Below, in pieces: positions 34,781-43,297 of a stretch of 64,000 nucleotides of DNA. The notes under the pieces are model-generated. The model worked only from the letters and a program-made list of their open reading frames with translations, was not told the origin of the DNA and made no database searches. The translations under genes and the position numbers were made by a program. Numbering within the stretch: the stretch's first letter is position 1; every line of letters starts with the position of its first letter. Source of the DNA: Sphingomonadaceae bacterium OTU29LAMAA1 (lineage in GTDB: Bacteria > Pseudomonadota > Alphaproteobacteria > Sphingomonadales > Sphingomonadaceae); contig CP099617.1 in the NCBI GenBank assembly GCA_024072375.1, forward strand, positions 477,001-541,000, written 5' to 3'.

Positions 34781-37191
34781 GAATGACGGGAGGCGCCGTC
34801 GCGGCGCTCCTCGTGGCAGCGGCTCCGGCGGCTGCGGAGCCACTGAGGCTGGACCTGCCTGCTGGCAGCGTCGGCCAGCAAGTGATGGCGCTTGGCCGCG
34901 CCGCGCGCATCAGCGTCGTGGTTCCGGATGCGCGCCTTTGGGCGCGTCGCGTCCCGACCCTGCGCGGCGCATGGCGTACCGAGGCGGCACTCGCTCTGAT
35001 CGCGCGACGGGCGAACGCGCGGGTGGAGATCGTCGGGCCGAACAGCTGGCGGCTTGTGCCGCAGCCGATCGCCCGGATGATCGCCAGGCCGTTACGGGGG
35101 CCGCTCGCGCCACGATCCCGATCGGGTCCGGACGTCGGCATCGACTCTGGAGCCGACATCGTCGTCACCGCCAGCAAGCGCGACACGACCCGCGATCACT
35201 TCGCCGGACAGGTCGCGCGCGTGTCCGGGGGCGAACTCGAATTCGGCGGTGCGGGTGGGACGGAACGGCTCGCGGACCGGCTGACCAGCGTCGCCTCCAC
35301 CTACCTCGGCGCTGGCCGCAACAAGCTGTTCATCCGCGGCATTGCCGACTCCAGCTTCACCGGCCCCACCCAAGCTACCGTCGGCCAGTATTTCGGCGAC
35401 CTGCGGCTCAGCTACAACGCCCCCGACCCAGACCTTCGCCTGTCGGACCTGGCCGCAGTCGAAGTGCTGGAGGGGCCGCAGGGCACGCTCTACGGCGCGG
35501 GGTCGCTCGGCGGTCTGATCCGGCTCGTGCCCAACGCCCCCGATCCGTCGCGCTTCGGCGGCTCGGCGATCCTTGGCGGCTCTGCGACGACGCACGGTGC
35601 GCCGGGCCTCGACACTCAGCTGGTCGCCAACGTTCCCATCCTCACCGACCGGCTCGCCATCCGCCTCGTTGCCAACGCCGCCAGCGAAGGCGGCTACATC
35701 GACAAGCCGCTGCTCGAGCGCACCGACGTCAACCGCACTCGCATCCACGGCGGGCGCGCCGCCGCGCATCTCGACATCGCTCCCGGCTGGAGCGTCGAGC
35801 TGATCGGCATCGGCCAGCGCATCCGCGGCGCCGACAGCCAATATGCCGACCGTGACGGGCGGCCGCTCAGCCGCTCGGCCCCGGTCACCGAAGGGTTCGC
35901 CGCCGACTTCGGCCAGGCGCAGTTCGTCCTCGCCGGTGCATTCGGTGCCGTCCGCTTCCGCTCGACCAGCGGCATCACGTCGCACGACCTGATGGAGCGC
36001 TACGACGCGACCGCACCCGACGGCCCGCCGCGGCTGTTCGCGCAGACCAACCGCACGCGGATGCAGGCGAACGAGACGCGCGTCTGGTCGTCGCGCGCCG
36101 ACGGCTCGGGCTGGCTCGCAGGCTTCAGTCACATCCACAACCGCACCCGCCTGACCCGGCTCTATGGAGCGCCGGACGCGCTGCGACCCACCACCGGCGT
36201 CGTCAACGGGATCAGCGAGACGACCGTCTACGGCGAGGGCAGCCTGCGCCTGTTGCCCGGTCTGCTGACCACCGGCGGGCTGCGAGTCACCCGGTCGGTG
36301 CTCGACGGCCAGGGCGCGGACGTGACGCAGCGTGTCACGCTGGCGCAGCTTGCGATGACTGCGAGCCACGCGCAGACGATCGTGCTGCCCTCGGCCTCGG
36401 CGCTGGTCGACCTGACGCCTCGGGTGCAGCTGTTCCTGCGCTACCAGCAGGGGTTCCGCCCCGGCGGCCTCGCGATCGAGGGCGACTTCGTCCGCCGCTT
36501 CCGCAACGATCGGGTTGCGACGATCGAGGCTGGGCTGCGCACGGCGCGGCCCGGTGTTGAATGGTTCGACGGTGCCTTGACGCTGGCACATACCTCGTGG
36601 CGCGACATTCAGGCGGACTTCATCGACGGATCAGGCCTCCCGAGTACCGCCAACATTGGTGACGGCCAGCTCTGGACGGTCGAGGCGACGCTTGGCGCGC
36701 GTCTTACTTCTGCGGTGCGGATTGAAGGTGCCGCCTCCTACAACGACAGCCGCATCGATGAACCTTCAAACGCCAGGCTATTTGATCTCGTCGGCAGCCC
36801 CGCCGCCGATTCGGCAACCGCCCGTGCGCAGTTGCTCGCACGTCTAAGCCAGATCCCGAACATCGCTCGCTTCACCGCTCGTATCGGCGCCGTTTACCGG
36901 CAACAGCTCGCCGGCACGAAGGACATCAAGATCGACGGCTGGGTTCGCTACGTCGGATCGTCACGTCTCGGCGTAGGGCCGGTGCTAGGACAGAGCCAGG
37001 GCAGCTTCCTCGACACGGGGATCACTGCTCGGCTGGGGCTTGGCAGGCTCGGAGTAACGGCCGGCGTCACCAACCTCGCCGACGTTCGGGGCAATCGCTT
37101 CGCACTCGGAACGCCATTCACTACCGGTCGCGATCAGGTGACGCCACTGCGCCCGCGCACGCTTCGGATAGGAATCGACACCAAGTTATGA
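34777..37191 (+). CDS. TonB-dependent receptor with N-terminal STN signalling domain
   Basis: The receptor of 804 residues carries an STN domain after its signal peptide (LRLDLPAGSVGQQVMALGRA, then PTLRGAWRTEAALALIARR), then a plug with GADIVVTASKRDTTRDHFAG and GPQGTLYGAGSLGGLIRL, and a barrel ending LRIGIDTKL. The terminal residue is Leu, not the more common Phe. The start is set at GTG 34777: GGAG lies 8 bases upstream and GTGA overlaps the FecR stop; ATG 34756 or ATG 34783 are alternatives. The STN domain interacts with the FecR protein upstream. Confidence 0.88.
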   Translation: MRMTGGAVAALLVAAAPAAAEPLRLDLPAGSVGQQVMALGRAARISVVVPDARLWARRVPTLRGAWRTEAALALIARRANARVEIVGPNSWRLVPQPIARMIARPLRGPLAPRSRSGPDVGIDSGADIVVTASKRDTTRDHFAGQVARVSGGELEFGGAGGTERLADRLTSVASTYLGAGRNKLFIRGIADSSFTGPTQATVGQYFGDLRLSYNAPDPDLRLSDLAAVEVLEGPQGTLYGAGSLGGLIRLVPNAPDPSRFGGSAILGGSATTHGAPGLDTQLVANVPILTDRLAIRLVANAASEGGYIDKPLLERTDVNRTRIHGGRAAAHLDIAPGWSVELIGIGQRIRGADSQYADRDGRPLSRSAPVTEGFAADFGQAQFVLAGAFGAVRFRSTSGITSHDLMERYDATAPDGPPRLFAQTNRTRMQANETRVWSSRADGSGWLAGFSHIHNRTRLTRLYGAPDALRPTTGVVNGISETTVYGEGSLRLLPGLLTTGGLRVTRSVLDGQGADVTQRVTLAQLAMTASHAQTIVLPSASALVDLTPRVQLFLRYQQGFRPGGLAIEGDFVRRFRNDRVATIEAGLRTARPGVEWFDGALTLAHTSWRDIQADFIDGSGLPSTANIGDGQLWTVEATLGARLTSAVRIEGAASYNDSRIDEPSNARLFDLVGSPAADSATARAQLLARLSQIPNIARFTARIGAVYRQQLAGTKDIKIDGWVRYVGSSRLGVGPVLGQSQGSFLDTGITARLGLGRLGVTAGVTNLADVRGNRFALGTPFTTGRDQVTPLRPRTLRIGIDTKL

Positions 37192-37370
37192 TCGTCCGGC
37201 TCCGGATGTGCGGGTGAGGACGACCTTTGACGAGCACGGATGAGCAGTCGCCCTCTGCCTCTAGACGGAGACGTTTCGATATACCCTTGATGCGCGAGCT
37301 GCAGACTCGAGAAGCTGCCTGCCTGCGCCTCGTCGCTCAGGATACCTTCTTGTGGATGCATCGTGCTGAT

Positions 37371-38212
37371 CGGCTCCGTCAAACCAAATGCACGAGGTGT
37401 CCTGAAGCGCTGAACGGAGTAGGGCGGGGGCATGCCCCGCGCCCGCAAGCCAGCCTCGCCGTTTCGCTGTTTCAACTCCTCGCCGGAGGTGATCCGGCTG
37501 GTGGTGCTGATGTACGTGCGCTTTCCGCTGAGCTTGCGGAACGTGGAGGATCTGCTGTTCGAGCGCGGGATCGACATCTGCCACGAGACGGTCAGGCTGT
37601 GGTGGAACAGGTTTGGTCCGCTGTTCGCAGGCGACATTCGCCGTCAGCGGGTCAACCGCATGCGGGGGTTCCGCCACTGGCGCTGGCACCTGGACGAGAT
37701 GTACGTGAAGCTGAACGGCGAGATGGTCTACCTGTGGCGAGCGGTCGACCATGAGGGTGAGGTGTTGGAAAGCTACGTCACCAAGACGCGGGACAAGGCT
37801 GCCGCGCTTACTTTCATGAAGAAGGCGCTCAAGCGGCACGGTTCACCCGACGGCATCACCACTGATGGCTTGCGCAGCTACGGTGCCGCAATGAACGAGC
37901 TGGGCAATCGCGAGAAGCAGGAGGTGGGGCGCTGGGCCAATAATCGGGTGGAGAACTCGCACCTGCCGTTCCGACGACGAGAGCGAGCGATGCTCAGGTT
38001 CAGGCAGATGAAGACGCTGCAGAAGTTCGCCTCCGTTCACGCCAACGTTCACAACCACTTCAGCCTCGAGCGCCACCTCATCGATCGACAAACCTACCGG
38101 GAAAGACGCTCCGCCGCCCTGGCGGAGTGGCAGGTGCTCGCCAGCTAAGCTGCTGCTTTTAAAAACCGGACTGCATCTTGTGGAGAGCGGTTCGCACTAG
38201 ACTGACAGCACC
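37371..38212 (+). mobile_element. IS6-family insertion sequence, copy 1
   Basis: The element is about 842 bp and carries one transposase gene. Its ends are imperfect inverted repeats: GGCTCCGTCAAAC on the left and, on the complement of the right end, GGTGCTGTCAGTC. The right end cuts into the cytochrome b paralogue. No matching 8-bp target duplication is visible (TGCTGATC on the left, CTAGAACC on the right), as expected when IS6 elements recombine or form cointegrates. Confidence 0.8.
37432..38148 (+). CDS. IS6-family DDE transposase, copy 1
   Basis: The 238-residue transposase has the IS6/IS26-type catalytic motifs: HLDEMYVKLNGE (first Asp), GITTDGLRSYGAA (second Asp) and NRVENSHLPFRRRERAM (Glu with the downstream R). 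It differs from copy 2 (43353-44069) at four positions by eye: A/P at residue 4, C/Y near residue 13, N/S in RVNRMR and E/D in NREKQ. An intact reading frame and normal length suggest it is active. Confidence 0.92.
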   Translation: MPRARKPASPFRCFNSSPEVIRLVVLMYVRFPLSLRNVEDLLFERGIDICHETVRLWWNRFGPLFAGDIRRQRVNRMRGFRHWRWHLDEMYVKLNGEMVYLWRAVDHEGEVLESYVTKTRDKAAALTFMKKALKRHGSPDGITTDGLRSYGAAMNELGNREKQEVGRWANNRVENSHLPFRRRERAMLRFRQMKTLQKFASVHANVHNHFSLERHLIDRQTYRERRSAALAEWQVLAS

Positions 38213-38735
38213 CTAGAACCTCATGCCAGAGATGGCGCGGGCGCATTTCGCTCGAAGACGGCAACAGGTCGCGCCGGAGGTGACCGAGCACCAGCGCGGT
38301 GGCGAGGTAGAGAAGCCCGTTGGCGACGAAGAGCCAGGCGAAGAAGAAGTGCCAGCGCCGGCCGGTGGCGAGGTCCTGGCCAGACGGCAGCGTGATCCAC
38401 GACGGAAAGCCGCGCATGACCAACTCTCCATCCTGGCGAGACACGCCGAGGAGGCCGGTGGTGTCCACGTCGTGTCCGCTCAAGTGCAGCACGCCGCGCT
38501 GGCGGTCGCCTTCGCCCGTTGCCTCAATCCGGGCGAGGTAGGGGTCTGCATCCGCCCCAATCTGACCCCAGTGCAAGGACGGATAGGCGTTGAGAATCTG
38601 AAGCCCGCTGAGCAGCAGCACCGTAAGGCACAGCACGTTGATCCAGTGCGTGATGCGGGTCACCACGCCATGGCGATAGGTGAGCACGCGCCGCGGTGCA
38701 GGGGGACGCACCGGCAGAAGAAGTTGGTCGGGCAT
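38213..38735 (-). pseudogene. Cytochrome b561-type gene truncated by the IS element
   Basis: From ATG 38735 the frame reads MPDQLLLPVRPPAPRRVLTY and then follows the cytochrome b of 957-1811 closely (VTRITHWINVLCLTVLLLSG, RWHFFFAWLFVANGLLYL) until RPRHLWHEVL, where the IS6 sequence begins. A stop occurs in the IS at 38145. The last two membrane helices with their haem-ligand histidines are missing, so the product cannot bind both haems. The gene for the molybdoenzyme partner is absent from this copy. Confidence 0.85.
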
Positions 38736-38814
38736 CGCGGCCTCTCGAAGGGGAACTGGGGTGGCGCCGGCAACCCCGGAGGGGGGTGGGGGCAGGGCTG
38801 CCGGCGCCGTCGCC

Positions 38815-39432
38815 TCACATCGGCGGGACGACACCATTCTTGCCGACCACAACCTGATGCGCGACAAGCTTGCCGCCGGCCACCTCGGCGCCGACGAAGA
38901 CCCGTGCACCGGGTTTCAGATCGGCCGAGGTAGCCGGCGCAAAGGTGACCACCGGCGCCGAGGGCGGGATGGTAATGTTCTTCTGGCCGCCGCTGTACGA
39001 CAGGCTGACGGTCTGGCCGTTCACGCCCTTCACCTTGCTGGTCACGGAGGCGTTGGTCATCGAGCTCTGCGGCTTGAGATCCCAGCCATAGCTGCCTTCG
39101 CCGAGGCCCTTGAGCGCCGGCGGGAAGATCAGCACCTCCAAGGCGCGGTCACCCTTTGCATTCTTGGTGGAGGCGATGCCGACGAAGTCGCCAGGCTTGA
39201 TCGCGGCGACTGATGAGCGCGCGAGACTGGTGATCTTCCAGCCGTCCGCGAGTGCGACATCGACGACTTTGCCCTCGCGCGACTTGACCTTGAGCGAGGT
39301 GGCGCTCGCGCTGATCACGGAGCCGCGAACATTGGAACGGCCGGCATTCTGGGCGAACAGGCTGCTGCCCGAGACAGCCACCAGCGCCGCCGCGGCGACG
39401 GCACCTGAGCGCATCAGATTGATCTTTGACAT
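38815..39432 (-). CDS. Secreted DUF5666-like protein, copy 2
   Basis: The 205-residue paralogue of the 1876-2493 product has a different signal peptide (SGAVAAAALVAVSGSSLFAQ) but a nearly identical mature part, for example VRGSVISASATSLKVKSREG and LKGLGEGSYGWDLKPQSSMT. AGGAA lies just upstream of ATG 39432. The gene itself is intact even though the following cytochrome gene is truncated. Confidence 0.8.
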   Translation of the reverse strand: MSKINLMRSGAVAAAALVAVSGSSLFAQNAGRSNVRGSVISASATSLKVKSREGKVVDVALADGWKITSLARSSVAAIKPGDFVGIASTKNAKGDRALEVLIFPPALKGLGEGSYGWDLKPQSSMTNASVTSKVKGVNGQTVSLSYSGGQKNITIPPSAPVVTFAPATSADLKPGARVFVGAEVAGGKLVAHQVVVGKNGVVPPM

Positions 39433-39490
39433 GGCATTTCCTTCCGAAACTCCGTGGGGACGGGACCACCCTGTCCCTTCAACTGACCAC

Positions 39491-39508
39491 CTACCTACTA
39501 GACGGTAG
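39491..39508. promoter_or_regulatory. 18-bp operator-like palindrome (copy 2)
   Basis: CTACCTACTAGACGGTAG is identical to 2553-2570 and has the same location between the DUF5666 and racemase genes. Its preservation in both copies argues for a shared regulator encoded elsewhere. Confidence 0.6.
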
Positions 39509-39586
39509 CTCGTCAAGCGAGTAGAACAGGTTCAGCTAGTCACGTCCGTGCTACCCTGGCCTTCACACCTGAACCGGAGAACCATC

Positions 39587-40327
39587 TTGCGCATGATTGG
39601 CCTGATCGGGGGCATGAGCTGGGAAAGCTCGGCGGAATACTATCGCATCATCAATGAGGAGGTGCGCGGTTGTCTCGGGCCGACAGCCTCGGCGCACTGT
39701 CTGCTCTGGTCGTTCGACTTCGCTGAGATCGAGGCCCTCCAGCATGCGGGCGAGTGGGGCATCCTGGCCGAGCGACTTGCTGATGCGGCACAGCGGCTGG
39801 AGGCGGCGGGGGCGGAGCTGCTGGTGATCTGCACCAACACCATGCATCGGATGGCTGACGACGTGCAGCGCGCCATCGGCATTCCGCTGCTCCACATCGC
39901 CGATCCCACGGCGGAGCGGATCGTCGCTGACGGACTCCGCAAGGTCGGCCTGCTCGGGACGGCGTTCACGATGGAGCAGGACTTCTACAAAGGACGGTTG
40001 CGCGAGCGATACGGCATGGATGTGATCGTGCCGAACGTCGAGGACCGTGCGACTGTTCACCGCATCATCTACGAAGAGCTGGTCGCCGGACGCGTCGAGG
40101 CGTCCTCGCGCGATGCCTACCGGGAAGTGATCGCGCGCTTGGTCGCCGGCGGTGCCCAGGCGGTAATCCTCGGCTGCACCGAGATCATGCTTCTGGTCGG
40201 AAGGGATGACAGTCCGGTGCCGATCTATGACACCACCACGCTGCACGCCATCGCCGCCGTTGATCACGCCCTGAATGGAAGCAGAGCCGGCATAACGCGA
40301 GCAATAACAGGAGAAGCACAGCGATGA
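39587..40327 (+). CDS. Aspartate/glutamate racemase family protein, copy 2
   Basis: The 246-residue paralogue of 2699-3427 keeps both cysteine motifs (ICTNTMH and LGCTEIMLL). The position that is ATG in copy 1 is TTG here (39587), with GGAG 7-8 bases upstream; ATG 39593 two codons later has poor spacing. I therefore annotate a TTG start. It overlaps the esterase gene by 4 bases, as in copy 1. Confidence 0.85.
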   Translation: MRMIGLIGGMSWESSAEYYRIINEEVRGCLGPTASAHCLLWSFDFAEIEALQHAGEWGILAERLADAAQRLEAAGAELLVICTNTMHRMADDVQRAIGIPLLHIADPTAERIVADGLRKVGLLGTAFTMEQDFYKGRLRERYGMDVIVPNVEDRATVHRIIYEELVAGRVEASSRDAYREVIARLVAGGAQAVILGCTEIMLLVGRDDSPVPIYDTTTLHAIAAVDHALNGSRAGITRAITGEAQR

Positions 40328-41970
40328 TCGGGGCCGGAGACTATCACCTCTCCCGGGCGAGGGCGGGGCGTCTTGTCACCTTGGCGGGATCGGCCTTGTT
40401 CCTGCTCGCCGCCGCGACGCCCGAGACCCGCATCACGGTGACGCTACCACCCACCCTCGCGGCTGACGCGGGCGGCCGATTGCTGGTGTTCGCGGAAGCC
40501 GTGACGAACGAGAGCCCGGAGAAGGAGGACGTCGACTTGGGGCGGGCGGCTGGGGCTGTATCGGTCACCGGCAGGGACGTGCGGGAGTTCGGCGCCGAAC
40601 GGTCGGTCGTGATCGACGTGCGGGATGCTGCCTACCCGAAGAGCTTCGCCGCTCTCCAGCCGGGAACCTACCATGTGCAGGCGGTGCTCGATTGCAACGG
40701 CGACTACAACTACGCCGGCCGGGGAGCGGGCGATCTCGTGTCGAAAGTGGTCACAGTCACTTTCCCGCTCACCACGCCGCCCGTTATCCCGCTCGATCAT
40801 ATGGTGCCGCCTGAGCCCGACCAGTTCGACACTGCCGGGCTGCCGCCCGTCGCGGCAGAGCAGATCGCGGCGTCGCGATCGCATCTGCACGAGGAGCGCA
40901 TCGCATCGCCCTTGCTGACGCGTTTCCACGGTGGGGCACAGGCGATCCGCGCCTGGGTGCTGACGCCGCCGGGCTACGATCCGCATTCGCGGGTGACCTA
41001 TCCGACGGTCTACACCGCCGGCGGGTTCGGCGCGACGCACCGGCTCAACGGGCAGCAGCTGTCACAACAGTGGCACCTGATGGAAAACGGCGCGCTTCCG
41101 CCGATGATCTGGGTCGCGCTGGACTTCTCCTCGCCGACCGGAGCGACCGAATTCGCGGACAGCGCGAACACCGGTCCTTGGGGCGAGGCGCTGGTGGGCG
41201 AGGTGATCCCCGCGCTTGAAGCCAGGTACCGGATGGACGCAAAGGCGTCCGGACGCTTCCTGACGGGACACAGCTCGGGCGGTTGGTTCGCGCTGTGGAC
41301 GATCGTCAGCCATCCGGAGATGTTCGGCGGCAGCTGGGCGACGTCGCCCGATCCAGTGGACTTCCACGAGTTCCTTGGAGCCGATCTCTATGCCCCCGGA
41401 GCCAATCTGTTTCGACGCGCCGATGGCACACCGCGCCCGCTCGAGCGAGATCATGATAGGGTAATTGGGACGATTGAGGACGCTGTGAGGCTGGAGCGCG
41501 TGCTTGGTCGCGAAGGCGGCCAGCTCCGCTCATTCGAATGGACCTTCTCGCCGCGGGGCGCTGATGGCAGACCCCTCAAGCTCTTCAACAGAGTGACCGG
41601 CGGAATCGATCCAGCGGTCGCGGCCTATTGGCGCGACCATTACGACATCGCACATCGGATCGAAGCGGATTGGCCGCGCCTGGCGCACAATCTCGATGGT
41701 AAGGTCCACGTAGTCGTCGGCACCGAGGACTCTTACTATCTGGACGGCCCGGTGCACCGGCTGGATGCGGCATTTCGCAAGGTAGGCGGCAAGGCCGAAT
41801 TCCGTTACGTCGCTGGCGCGACCCACGCGGTGTCGATGCTTTACGCCAGAGATGGTGATCGCAACGCATTGTGGAAGGAGATGACGCGCGGGATGTATGC
41901 CGTGGCCCGCCCGACGACCGGGCGCGCGGTGCGATCTGGCGCCGTCGGGGACGCAAAGCCTGCCAGCTGA
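40324..41970 (+). CDS. Secreted alpha/beta-hydrolase esterase (Fes/IroE type), copy 2
   Basis: The 548-residue paralogue of 3424-5058 keeps the same layout: signal peptide (LVTLAGSALFLLAAATPET), N-terminal beta domain with LDCNGDYNYAGRGAGDL and the esterase domain with GHSSGGW, GTEDSYY and GATHAVS. N-terminal residues 1-110 have diverged most, the catalytic domain least. Reading frame and catalytic residues are intact, so it is probably functional. Confidence 0.87.
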   Translation: MIGAGDYHLSRARAGRLVTLAGSALFLLAAATPETRITVTLPPTLAADAGGRLLVFAEAVTNESPEKEDVDLGRAAGAVSVTGRDVREFGAERSVVIDVRDAAYPKSFAALQPGTYHVQAVLDCNGDYNYAGRGAGDLVSKVVTVTFPLTTPPVIPLDHMVPPEPDQFDTAGLPPVAAEQIAASRSHLHEERIASPLLTRFHGGAQAIRAWVLTPPGYDPHSRVTYPTVYTAGGFGATHRLNGQQLSQQWHLMENGALPPMIWVALDFSSPTGATEFADSANTGPWGEALVGEVIPALEARYRMDAKASGRFLTGHSSGGWFALWTIVSHPEMFGGSWATSPDPVDFHEFLGADLYAPGANLFRRADGTPRPLERDHDRVIGTIEDAVRLERVLGREGGQLRSFEWTFSPRGADGRPLKLFNRVTGGIDPAVAAYWRDHYDIAHRIEADWPRLAHNLDGKVHVVVGTEDSYYLDGPVHRLDAAFRKVGGKAEFRYVAGATHAVSMLYARDGDRNALWKEMTRGMYAVARPTTGRAVRSGAVGDAKPAS

Positions 41971-42185
41971 CCTCCACGGTCTGCAAGCTGTCGAGCCGGC
42001 CTTCCGAGATCGTTACCTTGTATGCGGTTAACACGCCTTGCTTCGTGACAATGCCTACGTCTCGAGCTTGGATGGCCTAGCGCAGTCTCGAAAGTGTAAG
42101 CACATCCAGGCTCGGCAATGAGCCACGAACCGGGCGGTTCTTACAATTGGACTGCCACCATCGAAATCGTTGGGAGCGTATCGAC
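41971..42185. other. Intergenic DNA before the HSL-type hydrolase
   Basis: No gene is recognised. The complementary strand contains a short frame reading LTAYKVTISEGRLDSLQTVE near 41960-42034, which has no clear family and may be spurious. The promoter of the 42186 gene should lie here. Confidence 0.3.
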
Positions 42186-43172
42186 ATGAATGACCATAAG
42201 GGGGGTGTCGCGGTGCAGGGCCGTGTCATTCCCTTTCCTTCTTCAATCAGCATCGAGGCGCGCGACAATCTGGCTCGGATGGTCGACGAGAACGGCGTTC
42301 CGTTGAACGCGCGTTATGCGATGCCACTCCCCAGCGACCACGCAAGCTGGACGAGAATCAAGGCTGCCGCGGATGCGCAGTATTCGGCGACGATAAAGGG
42401 GCTCGCAGGCACACTGGAAGCCGGCATCGAGACCGTCCGAAGCGGTGACGCCACCATCCATGTCGCGACACCCGTCTCATCAGTCGAGCCGGAAAGCGCC
42501 TACATAGACTTTCACGGTGGCGCCTTGGTGTTCGGAGGCGGCGAGGCGTGTCGCGCGCAGGCCTCCATGCAGGCCAACCAGCATGGGGTGCTCTGCTACG
42601 GCGTCGATTACCGGATGCCGCCCGAGCACCCCTACCCGGCCGCGCTCGATGACGCATTGATGGCCTACCGCTATGTTCTGGAGCGCCATGCGCCATCGCG
42701 GATCGTCATCGGCGGACGATCCGCGGGCGGCAATCTAGCGGCAGCGGTGCTGTTGCGGGCGAAGGACGAAGGCCTTCCGCTGCCGGCGGGACTGGTTCTG
42801 CTCTCCCCTGAGGTCGACCTGACAGAGTCAGGCGACAGCTTTCACGTCAATGAGACGGTGGATGTCGTGCTGCCCGGCTCGCTCATCCGGGCCAACGAAC
42901 TGTATGCCTGCGGGGCCGACCTGTCGCATCCGTACTTGTCGCCCCTGTTCGGTGATTTGACCGGATTTCCACCTGCCTTTATCCAGTCGGGCACCCGTGA
43001 CCTGTTCCTGTCCAACGCGGTCCGTTTGCACCGCGCGCTGCGCCGAGCGGAAGTGGAAGCCGAACTACACGTCTTCGAGGCCATGCCGCACGGCGGATTT
43101 CTGGGGAACACGCCGGAGGATCGCGAGCTGGCGGCGGAAGTGTCTCGGTTCGTCGCAGCTCGATGGTCGTGA
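42186..43172 (+). CDS. HSL-type alpha/beta hydrolase (esterase)
   Basis: The 328-residue protein has the hormone-sensitive-lipase-family motifs DFHGGALVFGGGE (oxyanion hole), GGRSAGGNLAAA (nucleophile Ser), SGTRDLFLS (Asp) and AMPHGGF (His). The start is ATG 42186 (MNDHKGG). It has no counterpart in the first copy of the block and lies inside the IS6-bounded segment, so it may have been picked up with it. Confidence 0.87.
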   Translation: MNDHKGGVAVQGRVIPFPSSISIEARDNLARMVDENGVPLNARYAMPLPSDHASWTRIKAAADAQYSATIKGLAGTLEAGIETVRSGDATIHVATPVSSVEPESAYIDFHGGALVFGGGEACRAQASMQANQHGVLCYGVDYRMPPEHPYPAALDDALMAYRYVLERHAPSRIVIGGRSAGGNLAAAVLLRAKDEGLPLPAGLVLLSPEVDLTESGDSFHVNETVDVVLPGSLIRANELYACGADLSHPYLSPLFGDLTGFPPAFIQSGTRDLFLSNAVRLHRALRRAEVEAELHVFEAMPHGGFLGNTPEDRELAAEVSRFVAARWS

Positions 43173-43297
43173 CGCACTTCGCCAAAGCTCGATCGGGAGC
43201 GGTATGGTTGCAACGAAAGGCGTTGCCCGTCGCGGCCGCGTCGTCATCTGATGCCTGACGAGCAACACCACCGCGACGATGCACCATTAGATCCGGG

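Noticed and set aside
33527..34843. Minus-strand frame of 438 codons over sigma/FecR genes
   Set aside because: Shadow frame; both coding genes on the plus strand are well supported.
35092..36591. Minus-strand frame of 499 codons over the STN receptor
   Set aside because: Shadow of the TonB receptor gene; no family motif and poor composition.
37363..38220. 8-bp target duplications flanking the IS6 copies
   Set aside because: The flanking 8-mers do not match within or between the copies, so none is reported.
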